Below, in pieces: positions 11,256 to 44,050 of a stretch of DNA of 64,000 nucleotides. The position numbers were made by a program, and so were the translations under genes. This DNA is from Erpobdella octoculata. Taxonomy: Eukaryota; Annelida; Clitellata; Hirudinida; Erpobdellidae. The stretch covers positions 22,041,492-22,105,491 of the forward strand of contig OZ022244.1 in NCBI GenBank assembly GCA_963978895.1. Reading direction: 5' to 3'. The notes beneath the pieces are model-generated. The model had not been told where the DNA came from and did no database searches. It saw only the letters and a program-made list of their open reading frames with translations. Each line of letters opens with the position of its first letter. The first letter of the stretch is position 1.

Positions 11256-11316
<61 letters not shown>
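11256..11316. repeat. (TA)n microsatellite
   Basis: Uninterrupted TA dinucleotides directly after the ACAT-type tail of the preceding element. Confidence 0.98.
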
Positions 11317-11318
<2 letters not shown>

Positions 11319-11385
11319 AAAAAAGGCTGTGCATCCAGTTGATCAATTTTCTTTTGAATTCCAAATTACAAGACAAACCTAAACT

Positions 11386-11942
11386 CAGTGTTGTTCGGTA
11401 ACGAAGTAAAAGTAACGCGTTACTTTACTTAAGTACATCAGACGTACTTTTTGCCTGTACCGGAGTACAGATTATTTTCAGTAAAACGTTCAGGTTCACA
11501 TGCTTGCTGGGCAAACCTAAAGTAAAGTAATTATGTGTTCAGCATTCCACAATTCTCCGTCAAACTTGAAGAAACACGTGATACGCGTGCATCCAGCGCA
11601 TGTATCGAAATATGAAAAATTTGACAAAAAGGCACGTAAAAATAGAATTTTTTCATTAGTTTGCGTGTTACCAATTAGTTTATCAGTTTTATCAACGCAG
11701 TAGCGTTTGAAAGACGATGGAATTATGATAAAATAGAGTTAGATGATTGACGAATGACCATTACAAAAAGCGGCTTCAGTACTTTTACTTGTACTTTAAA
11801 AGTAACTTTAAAGTGCTGTTACTTTTTACTTTTACTCAAGTACATTTTTTAGCAAATACTTTTACTTTTACTTAAGTAACTTTTTGAGGCGTTACTTGTA
11901 CTTTTACTTAAGTACTGAAACACAGTACTTTTTCCAACACTG
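11386..11942. mobile_element. hAT-type non-autonomous DNA transposon (557 bp) with 8-bp TSD
   Basis: Terminal inverted repeats start CAGTGTTG and end CAACACTG. The subterminal regions are rich in AAGTAAAAGTAC / GTACTTTTACTT motifs. The element is flanked by a perfect 8-bp direct repeat CCTAAACT (11,378–11,385 and 11,943–11,950), which is the hAT target-duplication length. Inside, 11,540–11,640 can be read as a BED zinc-finger C-terminal half (SNLKKHVIRVHPAH). It is therefore an internal-deletion derivative of an autonomous hAT element. Confidence 0.88.
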
Positions 11943-11950
11943 CCTAAACT

Positions 11951-14900
11951 AAATCACTTTTGAAGCAATATTTTAACGAAAGGAAACACCAAGTTCAAAT
12001 CTACGGTGTTCTTTAAAAATATGCTGCCTAAACAAATAAATTACCACACGGAAAAATCAATCAACTTACCATTGACGTTCAATCTATTGAGGTTTATTAG
12101 CTATTACTTGGCTTCCAATTAAGTTTATTTGCCGTAACTTAAGGTTTTATAACAAACCATATTGTTAAAATCTGATTCTCTAAGTACATTTATGTCATTT
12201 TCTTTGGAATGTATACATGGTTTTTTAGGTTTAATATATCTCAATCTATTGTTTTTTTCATTTATCAAAGATGAGTCAGATGCTGCTTATTTATCATTGA
12301 TGTTTTGCTTTTCTTCAACAATTATAATTATGCTCTGTTTGCTGTTCTCTGATTGCACCACGCTTCTGTTTTCTCGACCATATTCTCATTCGCATGCGTA
12401 CTTTTTTCAAGCGTTTCAGAAAACATAAAAATACAATAAATTATAAATATATTATTTTGAGTTCTTTGCATTTGAACATGTTTAGTCTGAATGACTATTT
12501 CGGACTTAAAATAATATTTTCAAACAATATCAGACAATCTAGCACAAAGTTTATTGATAAGGCACAGCAGAATCAGGCGCGTCATTTTGGGAATGAAACA
12601 GGGAGACTGTTGCACCCCAAAAAACTTTTTTAAAATAACTTTTTTTAGAAAAAATAAATACGAAGTTTTGAGAATATCTTAGAAAAAGTGGTTACAAATA
12701 TCCACAACTGGTTATCATTTATTTTAAAAAAAAATATAGCATTTGGAAGAGTAAATTTAAAATGTCTGTTATTTTTAAACATTTTCCTTTTTCTATGGTT
12801 TTGCTGAAATGACGCCATTGGGTCAAACCAGCATAAATGAATATTAATGTGGCTAAGTAGGAAAATATGTGTATGCCGGGAAACAAAATTACGAAGCTTA
12901 TGTATTTATATGTCATTTATTAATTCGCACTAGATTTTATCTAAAATAACTTTAAAATAAATCAATTTTATTATTTTCTCATTATGTCTGGTAAATGCAT
13001 AATGCTTGAAAGTATGCAGAATGTCTGTAAATTTGCAGATAGTCTTTAAATTTAAAGAAATATCTATAAATGTTCAAAATTCGGTTTAATAAAATTAAAA
13101 TGGAGTTTTCTGAAAAAAATAACTTTTTGTACAAATATTCTCTCTTCTGTTACTATTTTATATTTACGATAGCAAGTAATGGATTATTGTTGCTCCCGTC
13201 CCCAGAGTGCCCGAGTCCGCCATGGATTTGGATGCGATCCGACGCGCTTATAATACAACGCTCTACAAATTATCTTTTTCTTATAAAGGTTTCATTGTAC
13301 TTCATTTTATCTCATATTTTTTACAGAAAGCAAATATGAAAAAACATCAGAGAAACTTTATACTGAATTTAAGCTATAAAACAAAAAAGGCAGCGGGTGA
13401 ATAAATATTGAATCAGTGCCGTCGCCAGGCCGCAAACCCACTGTCCTTGCTCAACAATTCCTGGATAAGCTTTATTTAGTGTGTGTTTGTTTTTATGTGT
13501 GTGTGTGCATTTATTATGTGTATGTGTGTATGTGAGTATGTGTATGTGTGTGCATGCAATACAGGAACGGCGGGTGCAAATGAAAGATCTGAAAGAAAAT
13601 AGTCTCTGACCTGACGGTGATGAATTCGAGGTTAAAGTGGAGGAAAGAATTAATGAAAGAGATAAAGAAACCCCAGTCGTGTGGTCTGTCCGTTTTGTCA
13701 ATGAGCTGGCCCAAAAAAAAATAAACAAACAAACAAAAAAAGATAGAAATTAAGAATTGGAAGAAATAATAGGAAGCAGAAGAAAGATATAATGTACTAC
13801 TGCAGGCAATCACCGGGAAGCACTTAAAACGTGGTGACATTTTCTCCGAACTTCTTCAGGAACTAATTTATTTCAGTGATCAACTTTGAATGCGTGAAGA
13901 TTTCTAAAGACGTGTGTCGCCAGCTGCGCAGCAGATGCAACTGAGTGTCTGCCTACGATGGACGGGCGGGCGGGCGGTTGAAGAAAGGCTGGCTTAGGGA
14001 ACATCAATTGGTCTCACTCGTTTCATATCCGCTGGTCGTGTGATGGATCACGTGATTGATCATTTCGAGCAGTTGAGGCGGCCCGAGAAAAGAAAAAAAA
14101 CAAGAAATTGATCATGGTGCCGCTGGACAATGTTGACGATGATGACGACAGCGTCGATCATGGTGATGATGATGATTATAACGATGATATTTTCGATAAC
14201 GAGAAGAGTAAAATGAATTGTTTTATATTTTATGCCAACAAATAAGAAGCAGATAAACAAGACAAAAATCCGATTATAAACATGTAATTATGAGCATGTT
14301 CATGTGAAAGTATTTATTAACAAATCTATTTTACAATTATTTATATCTTCATTTACACGCTTTTCTTTAGCTGGACATGTCTGTGGAATTCTGCAACAAA
14401 GTTTGTAATCACATTTTGAACAACTTCCCAGTATGCTTTCGATCTGAAATTTAGAATGTAGTCGTATGCTGGATACCTTAACAAGATTTATAATAAGACT
14501 TTAAATTAGAATACGCGATATACTTCGCTGGCAAAGGTTTTAATTACAATTGTAAGAGGCAGTCAAACATCTTGATAACCAGTCAATAATGTTAAATATT
14601 AATATTAATTATTATTCTAATAAGAATAATATTATTAATAAATTATTACAACAAAATAGAAATTAAAAATCTATAAATAAAAAACACTAAAAGTAGAAAA
14701 TAAATAAAAATTTAAAGACAATTAAAAATATGCTTTTATAAAATGCTCGAAGTAAAAAATTTATTTTAAACATAAAATGGTGGGGCGCAATCGTTGCGAT
14801 CGTAGTAGTGCAAAAGAAAGCATTCCACGCTTTTATGTTTATAATTTATTTTGTATTTTTTAAAACATTTTTATACAAGTGTGTTTTCACTTTTTAAATC

Positions 14901-15780
14901 CATTATATTAACCTCACCATGTTTGCTTGTTTGCTTGTTTGCTTGAGCCATACCGTTCGGACACCATTTAAAAAACAACTTTCAGTTATTCAATCAATCT
15001 AAAATTTGTTTGGTTTATTTGTCGTTAAGGATGAAAATTTTAATAAATTTTCTAATTGATTGGATAAAATTGGAATCAAATATAGAATAAAACTAATTAA
15101 ATTCACTTTGATTTAAATTATTTTTTCAGTTATTGCATTGCAAGAGAAAACGACAACTAGTTTTTTTATAATATTTAAAAATATGAAAATAAAAATGAAA
15201 TAAAATGCGAACACGCTTACGCAAAATATGCAGATAAAAATCATTCGTCCAGAAGAACTATCCGAGAATAAACTATAATAAAGTTTTTAATAAATTAATA
15301 ACATAATGGTGACTCGTGAGCGTTGAAGTAAGTTTAAGTTTGATGGATATTATGGATATTATTATAATTGATATAATTTGTTTTAATTGTATACCATAAT
15401 TATGTGCACAGATCTCAAAATTATATATTTGTTATTATAAAGTTTATTTTATTCTATATAATAAATAAAAGAGTTGATAAAAAAATAGATTATTCAAAAA
15501 ATATTTTTAATTGATTTTAATTTTATTTGCCGCGGCATTCAATGAAGTGAACGGCAAAATCAGTTCGTTGGTAGTAAATGTGGAGGCCTCCATTCATGCG
15601 AATTGACTGCATTTTAGTCTCTTGTGGGATCGAACTTTGACCTATCATAGGACAAAACGGTGGCAAAATGTATAAGCCTCCCTCCCCCACACTGTGGTTC
15701 GATCAGAATTTATTGAATCAGATTTTTGAACGAATGAATGGTTCGCCATAATGAAGTGTAAAGAGATACGAGGAGTGTCA
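11951..15780. other. Non-coding stretch, no gene recognised
   Basis: AT-rich sequence with only short open frames lacking domain signals. It contains a GT-rich patch (~13,480–13,550), a short GAT/ATG-rich patch (~14,130–14,190) and ATTA/AATA-rich tracts (14,590–14,660). I see no splice-consistent exon here. Confidence 0.6.
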
Positions 15781-15785
15781 CGCAT

Positions 15786-16035
15786 GCAGGCCTACTCGAG
15801 TCGTGTTCATAGCGATATGTTTTGATGTGTTTGTGTAGATAATAAAGTACTGTACGGACAGGACCGTGATTTTAAGGGTTTTCAAACACTCTGGGGTTAG
15901 ATTTTTTTCCAAGTATAAGGATTTTAGGCGAGTAAAAACGAACCGGGCCTGAAATTTTGGCCCATGAAACGGGACGGGTCCGTCCGGGCTGGGTCGTGAG
16001 AAATCGGCCCGTGCAGTACTCTGCTAGATGATAAA
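15786..16035. repeat. Copy of a GGGCCGGGCCTGAAATTTTGG-type dispersed repeat
   Basis: Contains CGGGCCTGAAATTTTGGCCC and ends GGCCCGTGCAGTACTCTGCT. Related wording appears at 55,800–56,195 (ends GTGCAGTACTCTACTA) and, shorter, at 28,190–28,265. It is probably a non-coding DNA transposon family; I could not define both termini. Confidence 0.6.
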
Positions 16036-16335
16036 GTCCTGAGAGAGCTTTGTTTCAGAAATGTCGGCGTGACCACAAATTTGTCTAAATTGCTGAAATT
16101 TTCCATCGAAGCTTAAACACCACATTCAAATCCAATTCGCGTGCACTCACAATCAAAATATTCGATTCATTTGTCTATTTGAGTCACACGCACAATTGAA
16201 TCATATTTAAATTAAAATCACGTGCACATTTGAATCAGAGTGACATTCACATCGCATGCATATTTAATTCACAAGTTGATCAAAGTCACATGCATATTTG
16301 ATTCACATGCACATTTGATTCAAACATACGCATTA

Positions 16336-16592
16336 GTTACACATTCACATTCAAATCCCATGCACAATCAAGTCCCATGCACAATCAAATCCCATGCACA
16401 ATCAAATCCAATGCACAATCAAGTCCCATGCACAGTCAAATTCCACGCACAATCAAATCCAATGCACAATCAAGTCCCATGCACAATCAAATCCCATGCA
16501 CAATCAAGTCCCATGCACAATCAAATCCCATGAACAATCAAATCCAATGCACAATCAATTCCCATGCACAATCAAATCCAATGCACATTCGA
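16336..16592. repeat. 17-bp minisatellite
   Basis: Tandem units of about CCCATGCACAATCAAAT, roughly 15 copies with point variation. It is preceded (16,090–16,335) by a looser run of CACATGCACATTTGATT-like units. The open frames across it are repeat artefacts. Confidence 0.92.
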
Positions 16593-17477
16593 TCGATAGT
16601 TTTTAATCGCAGCTGCTTGCATCTTACGTTTCTTCAGAAAAAAAACTTTTTTTCCTCAAATCAGCTATGATTTTGCAAAAAAATAAATAATTACAAAGCA
16701 ATTTATTTACCTAAATAGATAATAACAGTTATAAATAATGATTCGATTGTTTAATTTTGAGTTGAATTTTTGTCATTTATATAATATTTTTTAAATAATT
16801 ATGCACTTAATTTAAAAAACATTTTTTTTTATCAAAATCATTATTGAACTTAGCACGGAGCAACAAGGGCACGCCTATCATTTTATAACCTTTTCTCCAC
16901 AGAAGTGACCCACTTCCCCTTCATAACAGGCATGAGTAACCTCATAGTTAGAAACTTCTTCATTTCGTCAACCTAGAAAACCTTCGCCATCCTGCTCCCT
17001 GGGCAGTCCAAGAACGATGGAGACAAAACGATTGTAGTACCCTCTGAAGGGCTTTGAACCCCCCCCCGAATGACGAAAGGTCACTACAGCATCACCAATT
17101 GAAGACTTTGAAAGATTTTCAAGTCATTCCTTCTTGCGGCTTATCTGAACTAAAGATCTTTGAATAGAAGATTTTTTGAATAGAATATATGTAAATTTTC
17201 TTTTTATAGCCATCTTTTATTATTCTCTGATTTTTCATACACTTTCCACGTGTTTTCCATCATTCCATTTTTTCCAAATTTTTATATTTAGTAAGCCCAC
17301 CACACTAAATCTCTCTTTTTATATACTTTTGCGAATTATCTTTGTTTTGTTAGGATTTCTTAATGGTTGGTCGCCTTGAAATCTGTCGATTACATGAAAT
17401 GAAAAAAAAAGAATGAAATTGCAGTAGCTTTAAATTGAATTGTCAAACTGATCGATTGCCTGTCAGAAATTTAAAAA
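16593..17477. other. Non-coding stretch
   Basis: AT-rich, no recognisable exon. A B-box-like GGTTCAAAGCC on the minus strand (~17,045) has no convincing A box. Confidence 0.5.
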
Positions 17478-17663
17478 ATAAAATATATTTAAAATATAAA
17501 AAATAAATTTTTAAATATAAAAAATAAATTTTTAAATATAAAAAATAAATTTTTAAATATAAAAAATAAATTTTTAAATATAAAAAATAAATTTTTAAAT
17601 ATAAAAAATAAATTTTTAAATATAAAAAATAAATTTTTAAATATAAAAAATAAATTTTTAAAT
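17478..17663. repeat. 21-bp AT-rich minisatellite
   Basis: About 8.5 near-perfect tandem copies of a 21-bp unit built from AAATATAAAAAATAAA plus TTTTT. Confidence 0.93.
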
Positions 17664-18567
17664 ATGAAATTGAAACTTCATCGTCGACGGGATTTTTTGT
17701 TGTTGAACTTTAATCTCAATAAGAAATTGTTTTTTTAAACTAAGTGCATAATTATTTAAAAAATAATAAAAAACTATAAAATTATAAAACTTTCAAATTC
17801 AAATTAATATTATTACCATTGTTTTATAATTCTATAAGTTTATTAGTTAAGCAATTATTGAATTTTATGAAAACAATTTAAAAGTCATTTTATTCATTCA
17901 TGTGAAAAGTAATTATAAAATAGTTGCTCCTACCAGACATTTGTTTTAAAACTTGACAAGTAGAAATGAATATGTATCTGGAAATGAGTTCAAATTACGA
18001 TCCTACAATTATAAAACTTGCTCGATTACCCGCTTAACGACATTATTTAATTAAATTTGTTGAAAATTTTATTAGCTACAAAAAATTCTAAAATAGAAGT
18101 TTTTAAATCCATGTAAAGTATATTACTTAAGAAGAAAAAAAAGTATCAATAAAATTTTTTTATTGTTTTAATAAAATGGTTTAAAAAAATAGAATTACTA
18201 TAGAGCGAGTAGAGACAGGCAGGTAGATAGACAGGAAGCTCTAGTGACTGATGTAAATTTTATTTTATTAAGCAACCTCTCAATTCAATTTATGCCATCT
18301 CTCCCACAATCGTTCCATCTTTATCAACATATATTTTCAAAGTGAACTAAAAAATTTAGAAAACAAACATGTTACAAGAAACACCCCCATTTTCGAGTTC
18401 ATAGATGAAACTTTCAACTCACATCCACAAATATTTTTTTAATCATAATTTTTTTTTGGTTTAATTTGTTTATTGGGATGATGACAAGCAAAAAAAAAAC
18501 AGATCATAAGAAAAAGTACAACAAAATAAACATCACCCAAAATGAGTCTCCCAAGGGAATTACTTCC
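17664..18567. other. Non-coding stretch
   Basis: AT-rich, with no domain-bearing frame and no repeat beyond short A/T runs. Confidence 0.5.
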
Positions 18568-18849
<282 letters not shown>

Positions 18850-19061
18850 TGTCACGCCCGCGTAAACGCAGTGTGCGTGCCTGGACCTATAACTTTGGGA
18901 TTTCCGGCGTAGGTGGTGCAAGGGGTATTGCACAACGTTGCGTGTTCGGATTGTTGCGCGAATATTTGAACGTTTTAGCCTGTAGCCTGTAGCCTGGAGG
19001 GCTTGTATATATAAGGCTGTCGCGATCTACTTTTTCCCTTCTTGTTCTTGTTCGCCATCCG
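18850..19061 (+). repeat. 5′ LTR (shortened) of second LTR element
   Basis: Begins TGTCACGCCCGCG and matches the 3′ LTR start (21,189 on) essentially base for base for ~212 bp, including a TATA box (TATATATAAG, ~19,006–19,014). After TGTTCGCCAT the two diverge, so the 3′ half of the 5′ LTR is missing or replaced. The last bases before it and the first after the element are both ATCAT, a possible 5-bp target duplication that is ambiguous within the repeat. Confidence 0.85.
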
Positions 19062-19168
19062 TTTCGCAAGGAGGGCCGATCCACATCTCAGGTTAGAGAT
19101 TTTATCGTTGCCGGATTGCCCAGTTAGGTTTTTCTCTCTTTTCTTCTGTGTAGTAAGGTTTCGTAAAT

Positions 19169-20617
19169 ATGTATAGAACCCCTACGGTTGAAGAGTCAGT
19201 TGCTCAGGATAGTCCAACAGGGATCCTTAGCGAGGAGCACTATCAATTTGTTGATGATAGTCGGCGTCCACGTAGAGTTAGTGAAGATGCTAACGTTAGC
19301 AAAAATTCCAAATCAGAATTAGCTGAACGTAAGTTAGCATTGCGCGAAGCAGAATTAGCGGCAAAAGAAGCTAAGTTAGAACAGGAGAGCAGACTCGCTG
19401 AAGCTAAATTAGAACAGGAGCGTAGACTCGCTGACGCTAAGTTAGAAGAGGATAGGGCAAATCGCAGACTAGCTGAAGCTAAGTTAGAACAGGAAAACAG
19501 ACTAGCTGAAGCTAAGTTAGAACAGGAAAACAGACTAGCTGAAGCTAAGTTAGAACAGGAAAACAGACTCGCTGAAGCTAGGTTAGATGAGGATAGGGCA
19601 ACCCGCAGACTTGCTGAAGCTAAACTAGAGCTGGAACGTGAAAGGATTCAGGACCACAATAGTCTTGAGGTTTCCTTAGCCGTTCGCTCTAGTCGCTTTC
19701 AAAATGCCATGAAGGGTATAATGGCAGAGTTTCCTTCAGATCCTGCTGCAATACCGGGGTATTTTCAGTATCTAGAGAATCAGTTTGCATCATACCAAGT
19801 TGATGATGATGTGAAACCCAAAATATTACAGGCCCATTTGAATAATAGAGCTCGCTCAATCTTGAGTCGATTGACCGTTGCTCAGTTAGGTGACTACGAG
19901 GAATTAAAGCAAATTCTATTGCAGGAATTTCGGGTCACTCCCAGTCTTTTGAGGGAGAGGTTTTATGCTGTAAAAAGAAGACCTGGTGAGACTTATTCAC
20001 AGGTAGCTTCTGAATTACACACAGCGTTGTCCTATTATATTAAAAGTAGGAATATCGATGAGAATTTCCATCAATTAGTTAGTTTGATGTGTGCCGATAG
20101 GTTGAAACAACTAATGTCTCCCAGTTGTGCAGATTTTATTTTAACTCAGGAAAAGGATGATTGGTTAAATCACCTTGAGCTTTCACGCGTTGCGGATAGC
20201 TACATGGCCACACACGAGCATGAGACTAGACCGCCCCGATTCAACAACCCAAAACCAACAGATAAAGGGTCAGGGTCTCCCATTCCTAATAGAATGACTA
20301 AAATAGCCGTGAGATTTGGTGGAATCGCAGGTGATCATATTATCAAATACTATTTTTGGGGTATGAATCGCCGGTGCGACATCGTGCCATTGTGGATTGC
20401 CGTGGTGGGCCTGATGATTTGTGCTTCAAAGGGACCTAGGGGAGACTGCTTTCCAGTCCCCGATATCCCGAATCTGCTACAGATGGTAGGCAGAGCACAA
20501 TTCCTAAGCTGTTGGCAAATTTCCATAAAGTTACTGCACTTTCTTACGAGAAAGATTTACTCGAGTTATGCAGATTTGTTGACTATGGTTTGGAGTCGGT
20601 CAGCAATGCTTTGCTGA
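19169..20617 (+). CDS. Gag-like ORF of second LTR element (482 aa)
   Basis: The ATG at 19,169 opens a 482-residue frame. Residues ~45–165 form a long charged coiled coil made of 11-residue LAEAKLEQENR-like repeats. Residues ~180–345 look like a gag capsid region (FPSDPAAIPGYFQYLENQF, FRVTPSLLRERFYAVKRR, GETYSQVASELHTAL). No zinc knuckle is visible. After about residue 365 the frame no longer resembles gag and is probably out-of-frame sequence beyond a deletion. Protease, RT and integrase are absent. Flanked by matching LTR ends, so this is a non-autonomous derivative. Confidence 0.75.
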   Translation: MYRTPTVEESVAQDSPTGILSEEHYQFVDDSRRPRRVSEDANVSKNSKSELAERKLALREAELAAKEAKLEQESRLAEAKLEQERRLADAKLEEDRANRRLAEAKLEQENRLAEAKLEQENRLAEAKLEQENRLAEARLDEDRATRRLAEAKLELERERIQDHNSLEVSLAVRSSRFQNAMKGIMAEFPSDPAAIPGYFQYLENQFASYQVDDDVKPKILQAHLNNRARSILSRLTVAQLGDYEELKQILLQEFRVTPSLLRERFYAVKRRPGETYSQVASELHTALSYYIKSRNIDENFHQLVSLMCADRLKQLMSPSCADFILTQEKDDWLNHLELSRVADSYMATHEHETRPPRFNNPKPTDKGSGSPIPNRMTKIAVRFGGIAGDHIIKYYFWGMNRRCDIVPLWIAVVGLMICASKGPRGDCFPVPDIPNLLQMVGRAQFLSCWQISIKLLHFLTRKIYSSYADLLTMVWSRSAMLC

Positions 20618-21188
20618 GCGCGACTTCCTTCTCAGAAACATTTAGTATTTTGTGTTGTATTATCATTATTATATTTAGTAACTAATTTCCTGTCTCGATT
20701 AAGTTAGGTTTGGAGTAGCTGTGGCTACGGTTAGGTTTATTTATCCTAGGATGTTTAATCTTTGGATAAGTATTTCTTTGGTTATCGTAAATTGATGTTA
20801 GTTATATGGGTAGCTTTGTAATGTTCTTTCGTTAATTTCTTTCTTTGGGCGATCCTAGGCAATGATAAAGTGGATCGGTCGTGAGTTTTTCTTTACAGGT
20901 TTCCAGGAAGAAGAGCGCGTCACTGAACAAAGAGCTGCAGGACGTCTCATTTGTCCTTGCTCGGAAGGTTCTTCGACCACGTCTTTCTTTCACGTGTGGC
21001 TCGTCACGTCTGTTCTGGGTTTTCAGGTTCCCAAGACAGATGAAGGGGATGAGCACCAGGAAACCCGTCGACAAAAGAAGCCTACCCAGCCAACTGGATC
21101 CACTCAGCCAACCGGATCGACCCAGATCAAAGAATGAAGATATTGCCGATAACGAGAAGGATCGTTACCGACTTTAGGGGGGGAGGTA
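20400..21188 (+). pseudogene. Remnant 3′ region of second LTR element
   Basis: A frame different from gag can be read at ~20,470–20,640 (contains LLANFHKVTALSYEKDLLEL, unrecognised). Another, at 20,881–21,177, ends …NEKDRYRL just before a G-rich polypurine tract (TTTAGGGGGGGGAGG). The latter looks like the C-terminal tail of a gypsy pol protein. No RT, RNase H or integrase core motifs are present. Confidence 0.5.
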
Positions 21189-21594
21189 TGTCACGCCCGC
21201 GTAAACGCAGTGTGCGTGCCTGGACCTATAACTTTGGGATTTCCGGCGTAGGTGGTGCAAGGGGTATTGCACAACGTTGCGTGTTCGGATTGTTGCGCGA
21301 ATATTTGAACGTTTTAGCCTGTAGCCTGTAGCCTGGAGGGCTTGTATATATAAGGCTGTCGCGATCTACTTTTTCCCTTCTTGTTCTTGTTCGCCATTGT
21401 TCGCCATTGTTTGATCGAATTTGAAACTGTTTTTATATCTGTCGTGTTGTTGGTGATAGTTTTCGATAATCTTGATTTGTATTCGTGAATAAAACAACTA
21501 ATACTATCTAAGAGTGTCTTTAACTTTATTACGATAGATAGTCGACTTAAATTTTCTCCAGCAATATCGACTATCGCAAAGGCGAAGTCGTGAC

Positions 21595-21595
<1 letters not shown>
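21189..21595 (+). repeat. 3′ LTR of second LTR element (407 bp)
   Basis: Starts TGTCACGCCCG after the polypurine tract and ends GGCGAAGTCGTGACA, so the termini are short inverted repeats TGTCACG/CGTGACA. It contains a TATATATAAGG box at ~21,345 and an AATAAA at ~21,490. It is complete, unlike the 5′ copy. Confidence 0.88.
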
Positions 21596-21654
<59 letters not shown>

Positions 21655-21713
21655 CATCATCATCGTCATCGTCGTCGTCGTCGTCGTCACCATCATTATC
21701 ATCATCATCATCA
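21596..21713. repeat. (CAT)n array, right half, with (CGT)n patch
   Basis: Continuation of the array interrupted by the LTR element. It includes GTCGTCGTCGTC variant units at ~21,665–21,688. Confidence 0.95.
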
Positions 21714-21808
21714 TGCCATAAATGTATCCCAAGCAAATCTTTCATAACGCCGTATATTTTTATCCAAAATCTCGGCAGCAGGAAATATGCGCCAGTTCTG
21801 TAAATGTA

Positions 21809-21935
21809 CTAAAATAAAATAAAATAAAATAAAATAAAATAAAATAAAATAAAATAAAATAAAATAAAATAAAATAAAATAAAATAAAATAAAATACTAT
21901 ATATCTATATATACATATCTGCGTGTAAAAAATCC

Positions 21936-22014
<79 letters not shown>
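21809..22014. repeat. (AAAAT)n then (TA)n microsatellites
   Basis: About 17 units of AAAAT (21,809–21,895) followed by a TA array (21,940–22,005). Confidence 0.97.
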
Positions 22015-22309
22015 TAGATATATGTATATGTACTATGTATGCATGCATGTGTATGTGAGTTTATGGATACACTGGTTGTTGATATAATTGCTAAATCTCC
22101 TTTATTTTATTTTTATTTTTTTAACAGATCATCTCATCTGGTCAATATAAACAATACAACAATTCACATAAACTTAAATTTTTTCCTCACGTGAGAAATA
22201 ATTTTACTTATTTTTGGAAAAATTTTATTTATCCAAAAACAACTGTTAGAAAAATCGAAAGTTAAAAGTGTTTTTGTTTGTTCTTTTTAAGTATAAAACC
22301 ACTTTAAAA

Positions 22310-22735
22310 AATAAAAGAAAAAAAAGAGAAAGCAAAAAAATAAAAAGTGTGAGAGAGAGAAAGAAAAAAGAAAAAAATAGATAAAGAGATAAAAAAAAAG
22401 AGAGAGAAAGAAAATAGAGAAAAAAAACGGAAGTGAAAAAAATGAAAGATAAAAAAGAGAGAAAATTGATCGACATGTTTTTCTGAATGGACGTCGAGAG
22501 TGAATGTTCATAAACTGACCTGAATCGATTCTTCGATACTTCTAAACCTGAAAACGTCTTCTCTTACTTCCACCACTAAAACTACCACCACCACCATCAC
22601 CACCACCATCATCACCACCACCACCTGAACTACCACCACCACCACCACCACCTGAACTACCACCACCACCACTATCGTCTTCTTCATCATCACCTTCATC
22701 ATCTTCTTCATCTTCTTTTTCTTCTCAATCTTCTT
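22310..22735. repeat. Purine-rich and (CAC/CAT)n low-complexity sequence
   Basis: 22,310–22,465 is A/G-rich (GAGAGAAAGAAAA-like). 22,565–22,735 is CCACCACCATCACC-type. The open frames here are compositional. Confidence 0.85.
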
Positions 22736-22858
22736 CTTCCTGCATTGCATTGCAGCACCCAGCAACTGTGGAATTTTTCACAAAACGATGATCAATCCCA
22801 TACCATGTGCCGTCTGCAATGTGGATACTTCTTTTCTTTCTCATTCTGATTCCATGTT

Positions 22859-43416
<20,558 letters not shown>

Positions 43417-43729
43417 AGTTATGAACAATAATAAACCATCAATCTCTTTTTTTGTAATTTGCAATTTATATGAAAACTTGTTTGTATGATGTACAGTTTT
43501 CGTGATAGAGCAGTAGCGTTAAACTGATCTTCTTCTTTTTTTGAAGCGTCAGTTTCTTTGTATGAGATTCCTTAAACATCTTAAAGCGTCCAAAGTTTTA
43601 GCGAACTTTTATTTGATGACAATAAATTTGATTTTAATAATTTATTAATGACGTCAAAAGACACGAGATGACTAAGTCATTTAAAAAAAAATTAGTCAAC
43701 TTTGTTAAAAGACTTTTTTTGTAGCTGTC

Positions 43730-44050
43730 GAGAGCTGAAGCCACAGGAGGCGTCTGTATATCCGTACTCAGTCAGCCGTAGAGAGAGACTTGGGACTAAA
43801 GTTAATCACAACTGGGTGTGAGATTGAATTATATGTTTAGCTATCCTACTTATGAGATTATTTCTAGGATTAGAAGTCTAGATTTATACTTTAAGGCAAC
43901 GTTGTGAGAATTCCTGAAGTTCGTTATTGTTATAGAATAGAAAAAGCGATTTATATATAAAGTTATTCGTTTATCAAGAGCTTTATAAAACATTCAAGCG
44001 ATATTTTAGAATATTGTTGGATTTAAGTTTGTCCGATAAAATACAACATT
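43730..44050 (+). other. Likely 5′ UTR/promoter region of the tetraspanin gene
   Basis: Moderately GC-richer sequence between the proton-channel 3′ end and the tetraspanin ATG, with no long ORF. A first-exon leader is expected here. I did not identify a TATA box with confidence. Confidence 0.4.

Noticed and set aside
15560..15660. Possible tRNA-like element (GTTCGATCCC)
   Set aside because: Only a B-box-like word; no A box at suitable distance.
16336..16592. CRISPR-like regular repeats
   Set aside because: Units are contiguous 17-bp tandem copies with no unique spacers, in a eukaryotic context.
17010..17110. Possible tRNA gene or third SINE copy
   Set aside because: A B-box-like GGTTCAAAGCC is present on the minus strand but there is no matching A box, no cloverleaf and no similarity to the other SINE copies.
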